Of a stretch of 64,000 bases of DNA, positions 57,847 through 64,000 are shown in pieces (within the stretch, counting starts at the first letter, position 1; every line of letters starts with the position of its first letter). The notes under the pieces were generated by a model. It saw nothing but the letters and a program-made list of their open reading frames with translations. It made no database searches and was not told the origin of the DNA. This DNA is from Cellvibrio fontiphilus (GTDB taxonomy: Bacteria > Pseudomonadota > Gammaproteobacteria > Pseudomonadales > Cellvibrionaceae): NCBI RefSeq assembly GCF_035317345.1, contig NZ_JAYKTU010000001.1; one strand, written 5' to 3'. The position numbers and the translations under genes were made by a program.

Positions 57847-58219
57847 GGAGTAAAGCTCCTGGGAATTGTTATCGATTATGAAAGCCCGAGGATGTAGTCA
57901 GCTTTGGACATTCCCCTGCCGAGGGGGCCGGCCATAACTCTGGTGGCAACTCATCCTTTTCTCGTATATCACCATCCACAGGCATGGGGTCTTGCAGCTA
58001 GTAAGACTAGATCAGCTAAACGCACACCGCGACTTGGATGGTTGGATACAAGTATCATATGTTCATTATGACAACAACCTTCCAGAACAAAAGACTATAA
58101 GTTTTGTTTGAACTTGTTACGGTAATACACAGGGGTGTCAATAAGTGGGTACAAATTGAAAAGGAAATGTGAATCAGTCGCGGGGAAATGGCGCGCACAT
58201 TTGCATGCGCGCACTTAAA
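57847..58219. promoter_or_regulatory. Upstream region of the TonB receptor at 54727-57846, with GATAC/GTATC palindrome
   Basis: GATACAAGTATC (58045-58056) has five perfect pairs around two central A residues, and includes ATACAAGT, the reverse complement of ACTTGTAT upstream of the other receptor (50923-50930 and 50958-50965). A short CCCCT/AGGGG hairpin lies at 57913-57926 in the leader. The 373-bp region holds no convincing gene, riboswitch or tRNA. Confidence 0.5.
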
Positions 58220-58474
58220 TTATTTATCGGATTTATCTGCAGGAAAAGGGAGAATATTAATTACTTGCACAGCCGTTTTTTCAGCCTCGGTTTGATTTAC
58301 ACGCGTCTCCAATTCGCGCGCACCATATTTAAAAATCATTTCATCCTTAAAACCACAGGCGACGCATTCGCGATAATCTTTTCCCGCTTCGCTGTAAACC
58401 ACCAGCTTGTCCATTTCTGAACAGCGCGGGCACACCGCACCCGCGACAAAACGACGTTTACTGCTATAGGCCAT
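58220..58474 (-). CDS. yheV: YheV family putative zinc-ribbon protein
   Basis: An 84-residue protein with two Cys pairs: VCPRCSEMDK (about 15-18) and CVACGFKDEM (about 37-40), a small zinc ribbon. The last ~25 residues are a polar tail. Its start overlaps the prlC stop by one base (TAATG), so it is translationally coupled; the same prlC-yheV order is usual in Pseudomonas. Function unknown. Confidence 0.92.
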   Translation of the reverse strand: MAYSSKRRFVAGAVCPRCSEMDKLVVYSEAGKDYRECVACGFKDEMIFKYGARELETRVNQTEAEKTAVQVINILPFPADKSDK

Positions 58475-60558
58475 TAGGCAGCCTCCCCGGAAAATTCCGC
58501 AATGGTGATACCGGAATGACGTAACAGCGCATCAATTTTGGGTTCGCGGCCACGGAAATTTTTGAATAATTCCATCGGTGCTTTACTGCCACCTTGCTGC
58601 AAAATTTCTTGCAAAAAACTGGCGCCGGTTTGCGCGTTAAAAATACCTTCTTCTTCAAAACGCGAGTAAGCATCGGCAGATAAAACTTCCGCCCATTTGT
58701 AGCTGTAATAACCGGCGGCATAGCCACCTGCAAAAATATGGCTGAAACTATTTTCAAAGCGATTGAATGCCGGCGGTTTGATAACGGCAACTTGATCGCG
58801 CACCTGGTTCAACACTTCCTGCGCCGTTTGCGGTGCGTTCGGGTTGTACTCGGCGTGCAAGCGGAAATCAAACAATGAAAACTCCAGCTGGCGAATCATT
58901 TGCAAACCGGACTGGAAATTTTTGGCGGCGAGCATTTTATCCAGCAAATGCTGTGGTAGTGGTTCACCCGTTTCGTAGTGACCGGAAATTAATGGTATCG
59001 CCTCCGGCTCCCAGCACCAGTTCTCCATAAATTGACTTGGCAATTCCACCGCGTCCCAGGCTACGCCATTAATCCCGCTTACGGCAGCAACATCAATTTG
59101 CGTGAGCATGTGATGCAGGCCGTGGCCAAACTCGTGGAATAACGTCGTTACTTCATCGTGCGTTAATAACGATGGAGTGCTGCCAACTGGCGGAGTGAAA
59201 TTACAAGTTAGGAAAGCTACCGGCAATTGCACACCTTGTTCCGTTGTGCGACGAACCCGGCAATCCGCCATCCAGGCGCCGCCGCGTTTTTTATCGCGCG
59301 CAAATAAATCCAAATAAAAACTTGCCAGTTGTTCGCCATTTTTTTCAATGTGATAAAAACGCACATCAGGGTGGTAAGTATCAAAGGCAGCAACTTGTTT
59401 GACGTCTATGCCAAATAAACGACGCACCACTTCAAACATGCCCGCGATAACTTTTTCAGCAGGAAAGTAAGGGCGCAATTCTTCTTGCGCTACTGCGTAT
59501 TTTTCCACGCGCAACTTTTCGCTGTAGTAAGTGGTGTCCCAGGCTTGCAAATCACTGCAACCTTGCGCGGCCGCAAAGGTGCGCAGCTCGGCGTAATCGC
59601 GCTCGGCAAAGGGTTTGGATTTTTCCGCCAATTCATTTAAAAACTGGATCACCTGCGCGGTGGACTCTGCCATTTTGCTCGCCAGTGAACGCTCCGCGTA
59701 ATTGGCAAAACCGAGTAATTGGGCAAGCTCATGGCGCAGTGCCAGGGTCTCGGCAATAATCGCTGTGTTATCCCATTCTGCGGCCGATGAACCATCGGCT
59801 TTTTTGCCTGCAGCAGAGGCGCGCGTGACATAAGCGGTATAAATTTCTTCGCGCAGGGCGCGGTTGTCGGCGTACATAATCACCGCATAGTAGGACGGGA
59901 AATCCAGAGTGATGACATACCCGGGCAGATTTTTTTGCGCGGCGGTTTGCGCCGCTTGTGCAAGGGCCGATTCCGGTAAACCCGCCAATGCACTGGCATC
60001 ATCAAATTGTTTAAACCAGGCCTGGGTTGCATCCAACACATTGTTGGAAAATTGTGTGGCTAATTCCGACAGACGTTTTTGGATCGCTGCAAACCGCTGT
60101 TTATGTTCATCGCTCAGGGCGACACCACCCAAACGAAAATCGCGCAGGGCATTGTTGATCGACTGTTGCTGCGCCTGATTTAACTGCGCAAATTCCGCGC
60201 TGGCCGCCAATTGTTGATAGGCCTTGTAGAGCTCCTCATTTTGGCTGAACTCGGTGGAGTACTCGGTGAGTAACGCGACGCTCTCGGTGTAAGCCGCGCG
60301 CAACTCATCGCTGTTGGCCACGGCGTTTAAATGGCTGACCGGCGCCCAGGCCTGGTCGAGTTTATCGCCCTGGGCTTCCAGTGGCGCAACCAGGTTTGCC
60401 CAGCTGGGTGTGCGGTTTGATTCATTCAGGCTGGTTAACAAGTCTTGTAATTGGGCGCGACCTTCCGCGACCAAGGCGGTGATGGCGGGCGTCACATGCT
60501 CCGCTTTGATCGCGCTGAAGGGCGGTAGTAGATGTGAGGCTAACAGGGGGTTAGTCAT
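58474..60558 (-). CDS. prlC: Oligopeptidase A (M3 metallopeptidase)
   Basis: A 694-residue cytosolic zinc peptidase from the ATG at 60558 (MTNPLLASHLLPPF), with GGAG nine bases upstream; the longer frame to 60606 adds 16 unlikely residues. The zinc motif is LFHEFGHGLHHML (HExxH) near residue 468 and the third ligand Glu lies in NWCWEPEAI region. MADCRVRR and AGGYAAGYYSYKWAEVLSADAY are typical of M3. It degrades signal peptides and short peptides. Divergent from the gamma carbonic anhydrase gene, 81 bp apart. Confidence 0.96.
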   Translation of the reverse strand: MTNPLLASHLLPPFSAIKAEHVTPAITALVAEGRAQLQDLLTSLNESNRTPSWANLVAPLEAQGDKLDQAWAPVSHLNAVANSDELRAAYTESVALLTEYSTEFSQNEELYKAYQQLAASAEFAQLNQAQQQSINNALRDFRLGGVALSDEHKQRFAAIQKRLSELATQFSNNVLDATQAWFKQFDDASALAGLPESALAQAAQTAAQKNLPGYVITLDFPSYYAVIMYADNRALREEIYTAYVTRASAAGKKADGSSAAEWDNTAIIAETLALRHELAQLLGFANYAERSLASKMAESTAQVIQFLNELAEKSKPFAERDYAELRTFAAAQGCSDLQAWDTTYYSEKLRVEKYAVAQEELRPYFPAEKVIAGMFEVVRRLFGIDVKQVAAFDTYHPDVRFYHIEKNGEQLASFYLDLFARDKKRGGAWMADCRVRRTTEQGVQLPVAFLTCNFTPPVGSTPSLLTHDEVTTLFHEFGHGLHHMLTQIDVAAVSGINGVAWDAVELPSQFMENWCWEPEAIPLISGHYETGEPLPQHLLDKMLAAKNFQSGLQMIRQLEFSLFDFRLHAEYNPNAPQTAQEVLNQVRDQVAVIKPPAFNRFENSFSHIFAGGYAAGYYSYKWAEVLSADAYSRFEEEGIFNAQTGASFLQEILQQGGSKAPMELFKNFRGREPKIDALLRHSGITIAEFSGEAA

Positions 60559-60639
60559 GCAATGGCTCCGGAAACAAAATCGGCGGGGGTTTGGCGTATC
60601 ATACACCCATTAAATACGGCTAATTTCAGGAGCATAACT

Positions 60640-61179
60640 ATGGGCGCGATAAGATCTTTCCAAGGCCATCAGCCGCAATTGGGCGCGCGCGCGATGGTGG
60701 ACGAATCCGCCGTGGTAATTGGCGATGTAGTGCTGGGCGATGACAGCTCGGTCTGGCCCTGCGTGGTGATTCGCGGCGATATGCACCGCATTCGCATAGG
60801 CGCGCGCACCAGTGTGCAGGACGGCTCGGTACTGCACATCACCCACGCCAGCGACTACAACCCGGCCGGTCACCCGCTAACTATTGGCGATGAAGTCACC
60901 GTCGGCCATTCAGTGTGTTTGCATGGCTGCACCATTGGCAACCGGGTTTTGATCGGCATAGGGTCAACTGTTCTGGATGGCGCGGTGGTGGAGGACGAGG
61001 TGGTAATAGGCGCTGGCTCATTGGTGCCACCAGGCAAACGCCTGGAATCCGGTTTTCTGTATATGGGGTCGCCGGTAAAACAGGTTCGCCCACTGAAAGA
61101 TACCGAGCGCAGCTTCTTTAGCTACTCGGCGAATAATTATGTGAAATTGAAAGATGCCTACCTCAAGGAAAATACATGA
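60640..61179 (+). CDS. Gamma carbonic anhydrase family protein (YrdA-like)
   Basis: A 179-residue left-handed beta-helix protein from the ATG at 60640 with an AGGAG site; upstream in-frame codons overlap the prlC promoter. Hexapeptide repeats run through residues 15-140: VDESAVVIGDVVLGDDSSVWPCVVIRGDM and TVGHSVCLHGCTIGNRVLIGIGSTVLDG. Metal-site histidines are present: HITHASD and VGHSVCLHG. Some members hydrate CO2, others show no activity; role unproven here. The stop overlaps the FAH-family start by four bases (ATGA). Confidence 0.93.
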   Translation: MGAIRSFQGHQPQLGARAMVDESAVVIGDVVLGDDSSVWPCVVIRGDMHRIRIGARTSVQDGSVLHITHASDYNPAGHPLTIGDEVTVGHSVCLHGCTIGNRVLIGIGSTVLDGAVVEDEVVIGAGSLVPPGKRLESGFLYMGSPVKQVRPLKDTERSFFSYSANNYVKLKDAYLKENT

Positions 61180-61892
61180 GCCATCCGTCACCCCACTATT
61201 CCCTGCCGGTCATCGGTAAACGCGACCAGTTTCCCGTCCACAAAATTATTTGTATCGGCCGTAACTACGCTGAACACGCCCGTGAAATGGGCCACGATCC
61301 GGAGCGCGAGCCTCCTTTTTTCTTCTTCAAACCGCAAACGGCGCTGGCGCAAAATGGCAGCGACTTTATCTACCCGCATTTTTCCCGGCAGGTGGAACAT
61401 GAAATTGAATTAGTGGTGGCGATTGGTAAATCCGGTGCGAACATCAACCTCGCCGAGGCGGGCGATTATGTGTTTGGTTTTGCCCTGGGTTTGGATATGA
61501 CCTGTCGCGACCGCCAAAAAGAAGCCAAACAATTAGGCCGCCCCTGGGAACTGGCCAAGGGTTTTGACGGCTCAGCACCTTGTACTGCCATCCAGCCCGG
61601 CGCATTGGCGGATTTGGAAACTTACGGCGATTTGGTCTTAACGCGTAATGGCAAACTAGTACAACGCGGCAACTGGCGCGACATGGTTTGGTCGGTGCCG
61701 GAACTGATTGTGCAGGTATCGCGTTATTTCAAACTGGAGGCGGGCGATTTGATTTTTACCGGCACACCCGCCGGAGTAGGGCCAGTGCAACCGGGCGATG
61801 AATTGATCGGTCAGCTGGACGGTTTTGCGGAGCCACTCAGGCTGAAAGTCAGCCCCAGCGCGACCACTGAGAATCAAAGATCGAGTGATTGA
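61176..61892 (+). CDS. Fumarylacetoacetate hydrolase family protein
   Basis: A 238-residue FAH-fold enzyme. ICIGRNYAEHAREMG, then PPFFFFKPQTALAQNGSDFIYP, the metal-ligand Glu residues in VEHEIELVVAIGK and the Asp in GFALGLDMTCRDRQKEAK, and IFTGTPAGVGPVQPGD at the C-terminus. It is typical of YcgM-like oxaloacetate tautomerase / acylpyruvate hydrolase proteins; exact substrate not certain. Translationally coupled to the gamma carbonic anhydrase gene. Confidence 0.93.
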   Translation: MSHPSPHYSLPVIGKRDQFPVHKIICIGRNYAEHAREMGHDPEREPPFFFFKPQTALAQNGSDFIYPHFSRQVEHEIELVVAIGKSGANINLAEAGDYVFGFALGLDMTCRDRQKEAKQLGRPWELAKGFDGSAPCTAIQPGALADLETYGDLVLTRNGKLVQRGNWRDMVWSVPELIVQVSRYFKLEAGDLIFTGTPAGVGPVQPGDELIGQLDGFAEPLRLKVSPSATTENQRSSD

Positions 61893-61963
61893 TATTCTCA
61901 ATTGAGCCTAAAGTTCTGTGGGTGCTAGACTCGGCGCCCATTGTTTCTTTTTGGAGCTCGCTT

Positions 61964-62995
61964 ATGTCACTGATCCGCACTGCGCGCCAACTGGGTTTAC
62001 TGGCAGCTTTAACGCTTTCGCCGCTGCTAAACGCCGCCACCCCCAAGGCTGAAGTAAACCTCTACACCACACGCGAACCCGCGCTGATCGAGCCGCTGTT
62101 GAAAGCATTTAGCGAGAGCAGCGGCATTAAAGTGAATACCCTGTTTTTAAAAGATGGCTTGGCCGAACGTGTCGCCAGCGAGGGCGAACGCTCGCCTGCC
62201 GACCTGCTGATGGCGGTGGATTTTGGCAACCTGACCGATCTGGTTGATAAGGGCGTTACCCAGCCGCTGCAATCAGCGCTGCTGGAGAAAACTATCGCCG
62301 CACCACTGCGCGATGCCAATGGCCACTGGTTTGCACTGTCCATGCGTGCACGCACGCTTTATGTATCCAAAGAACTGGATTTACCTGCCATCAGCTATGA
62401 GCAATTGGCCGCGCCCGAATGGAAAGGCAAGGTGTGTATTCGCTCCGGCCAACACCCTTACAACACCGCACTCATCGCCCATATGATCGCCAAACACGGG
62501 GAGGCCAAAGCCGAAACCTGGTTGCGCGGCCTTAAAGCCAACCTCGCCCAGCGCCCCGGTGGCGGTGACCGCGATGTGGCGCGCGATATTTTGGGTGGCC
62601 TGTGTGATGTGGGGCTGGCCAACAGCTATTACCTCGGCCTGATGCGCAGTGGCGCGGGCGGCGCAGACCAACAAAAATGGGGCGATGGTATTAACGCCCT
62701 GCTGCCGGTATTTAAAGACGGCGGCACCCATGTCAATGTGTCCGGCGCGGCGCTGGCCAAACATGCGCCCAATAAAGCCAATGCCATCAAACTCCTGGAG
62801 TTTTTGGTATCGGCCGAGGCGCAGGCAATTTATGCCCAAGCGAACTACGAGTATCCGGTTAATGCGGTGGCGGCGCTCAATCCAATCATTGCGGCGCTGG
62901 GTGAACTCAAGGTGGATCCAACCTCGCTCGCGGATATTTCCAAACACCGCAAGGCCGCCAGTCTGCTGGTGGATAAGGTCGGTTTTGACCTTTGA
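61964..62995 (+). CDS. Iron(III) ABC transporter substrate-binding protein (FbpA/FutA type)
   Basis: A 343-residue periplasmic binding protein from the ATG at 61964 (GGAG upstream; the longer frame to 61889 lies in the preceding intergenic DNA). A signal peptide ends at LNAA. VNLYTTREPALIEPLLKAFSESSGIKVNTLF and VCIRSGQHPYNTALIAHMIAKHG are typical; LANSYYLGLMRSG holds the paired Tyr residues that bind Fe3+ in FbpA. It delivers iron to the permease encoded next (25 bp gap). Confidence 0.95.
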   Translation: MSLIRTARQLGLLAALTLSPLLNAATPKAEVNLYTTREPALIEPLLKAFSESSGIKVNTLFLKDGLAERVASEGERSPADLLMAVDFGNLTDLVDKGVTQPLQSALLEKTIAAPLRDANGHWFALSMRARTLYVSKELDLPAISYEQLAAPEWKGKVCIRSGQHPYNTALIAHMIAKHGEAKAETWLRGLKANLAQRPGGGDRDVARDILGGLCDVGLANSYYLGLMRSGAGGADQQKWGDGINALLPVFKDGGTHVNVSGAALAKHAPNKANAIKLLEFLVSAEAQAIYAQANYEYPVNAVAALNPIIAALGELKVDPTSLADISKHRKAASLLVDKVGFDL

Positions 62996-63019
62996 TCCGC
63001 GCGCGTATCGACAAGCTAA

Positions 63020-64000
63020 ATGCGCCTTAACCCCGCTTGGTGGTTGGTATCCGGGCTGGTAGCACTGCTGGTGTTGCTGCCGGTGCTCAGTATCGCAGGC
63101 CACGCACTGCAAGGCTCGGGCGAACTCTGGCCGCACTTGCGCGCCTATGTGCTGCCCCAGGCATTGGCCCAAACCCTGCTGTTGCTGGCTGGCGTGGGCG
63201 CACTGGTGATCCTGCTCGGCACCGGCAGCGCCTGGCTGGTGACCGCTTATGAATTTCCCGGTCGCCGCCTGCTCAGCTGGGCACTGCTGCTACCGCTGGC
63301 GGTGCCGACTTATATAGTCGCCTATGTTTATCTGGATATTCTCCACCCGATTGGCGACCTGCAAACCTGGCTGCGCGAGTTGCTGGGTTATAGCAGCCCG
63401 CGCCAATTCCGCCTGCCGGATATCCGCTCCCTCGGGGGCTGTATCCTGCTGCTGGGCTTGGTGCTTTTCCCTTATGTTTACCTGCCCACGCGGGCGCTGT
63501 TTATGATGCAGGCGGCTGGTGTGCTGGATGCGGCCGCCAGCTTGGGAGTGGGGCCAGGGCGCCGCTTTTTCCGTATCGCCCTGCCACTGGCGCGCCCGGC
63601 AATTGCGGTGGGTGCCAGCCTTGCATTAATGGAAGCGATCAACGACATAGGCGCGGCTGAACTTCTGGGCGTTCGCACCCTGACCGTGTCGGTCTATTCC
63701 ACCTGGGTCAACCGCTCCAGTTTGGCAGGTGCCGCGCAAATTGCCCTGTTTATGCTGATGCTGGTGCTCAGCCTGATCGCCCTTGAGCGCTGGGCGCGGC
63801 GCCATAGCCACTACGCCAGCAGCGCGCGGCAGAACCGCACACTCACCCCGCGCCCTTTATCCAGCGCGGGTTGGCTGTTGGTGATAGTCGCCTGGCTCGC
63901 CGTTACGCTGGGCTTTTTGGTGCCTGCGGGTCATTTGCTGGCAGCGAGTGTGGAGCGCTGGAACGATGTGGGGCTGGATGCCAGTTTGCTGGATAAAACC
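63020..64000 (+). CDS. Iron(III) ABC transporter permease, 3' end outside window
   Basis: The first 327 codons of an open frame running off the right edge without a stop. It starts MRLNPAWWLVSGLVALLVLLP and has at least seven hydrophobic helices. Between about residues 190-230 lies the EAA-type loop: AASLGVGPGRRFFRIALPLARPAIAVG, which contacts the ATPase. The usual FbpB-type permease is a ~540-residue double-length protein, consistent with the second half (from GWLLVIVAW) beginning near the edge. It should be followed by an ATPase gene. Confidence 0.93.
   Translation, partial: MRLNPAWWLVSGLVALLVLLPVLSIAGHALQGSGELWPHLRAYVLPQALAQTLLLLAGVGALVILLGTGSAWLVTAYEFPGRRLLSWALLLPLAVPTYIVAYVYLDILHPIGDLQTWLRELLGYSSPRQFRLPDIRSLGGCILLLGLVLFPYVYLPTRALFMMQAAGVLDAAASLGVGPGRRFFRIALPLARPAIAVGASLALMEAINDIGAAELLGVRTLTVSVYSTWVNRSSLAGAAQIALFMLMLVLSLIALERWARRHSHYASSARQNRTLTPRPLSSAGWLLVIVAWLAVTLGFLVPAGHLLAASVERWNDVGLDASLLDKT

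Noticed and set aside
58191..58219. Terminator after yheV
   Set aside because: GCGCGC pairs are self-complementary and no T-run follows, so a terminator could not be supported.
57847..58219. Cobalamin-type riboswitch upstream of the TonB receptor
   Set aside because: No conserved B12-box or multi-helix pattern could be traced.
62381..63172. 263-residue minus-strand open frame
   Set aside because: Antisense to the iron-binding protein and permease genes.

Overview
The window looks like chromosomal DNA from a plant-polysaccharide-degrading gammaproteobacterium, most likely Cellvibrio or a close relative. This is inferred from gene content: large TonB-dependent receptors, secreted lipoprotein pectinases, a SapC/cupin/tryptophan-halogenase cluster, prlC-yheV, a three-gene pntAA-pntAB-pntB transhydrogenase, YceI/cytochrome b561 and an M48 lipoprotein protease. 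No rRNA, tRNA, CRISPR array, transposase or integrase was found.

Layout. (1) 1-8.9 kb, minus strand: a type I restriction-modification locus, hsdR-fic-hsdM-hsdS, followed by a DUF559 endonuclease-like gene sitting in a patch of GC-rich palindromic repeats. (2) 9.1-14.5 kb, minus strand: cytochrome b561-yceI, an acyl-CoA thioesterase, the membrane half of a TRAP transporter (dctQM without dctP) and an M48 lipoprotein protease. (3) 14.5-20.7 kb, plus strand: DUF4265, yaaA, a TfoX-N protein, a response regulator, then a tightly overlapping porin / phosphate-binding-like / GGDEF operon. (4) 21-24 kb: tpiA-fba-fbp, exactly the steps from triose phosphate to fructose 6-phosphate, then a convergent chemoreceptor. 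(5) 26.5-48 kb: a pectin/uronate region with pectinesterase, a UxuB-type reductase, kdgK, uxaA, GH28 polygalacturonase, a TonB-dependent receptor, a DUF4861-GH105 unsaturated-uronyl hydrolase, kduI, kduD and a GH3 glucosidase. It is interrupted by pntAA-AB-B and a VOC gene. (6) 48-58 kb, minus strand: two related TonB-dependent receptors surrounding a SapC / cupin_8 (JmjC-like) / flavin halogenase operon. (7) 58-64 kb: prlC-yheV, a gamma carbonic anhydrase plus FAH-family pair, and an iron(III) ABC transporter whose permease runs off the right edge.

How it fits together. De-esterification (CE8), main-chain cleavage (GH28), outer-membrane uptake (TonB receptor), removal of unsaturated uronic acids (GH105), and KduI/KduD plus UxaA/KdgK lead to 2-keto-3-deoxy-6-phosphogluconate, whose triose product can be sent upward by TpiA/Fba/Fbp. 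LacI-type palindromes of the TGTAAACG type lie upstream of both the polygalacturonase and tpiA-fba-fbp, suggesting shared control. The uronate isomerase (uxaC), KDPG aldolase, inner-membrane uronate transporter and regulator are not in the window.

The most interesting uncharacterised parts are the TonB receptor / SapC / cupin_8 / halogenase cluster, the uxaA leader with an internal terminator and a 24-bp palindrome, the porin / binding-protein / diguanylate cyclase operon, and the repeat-flanked DUF559 gene at the 3' end of hsdS.
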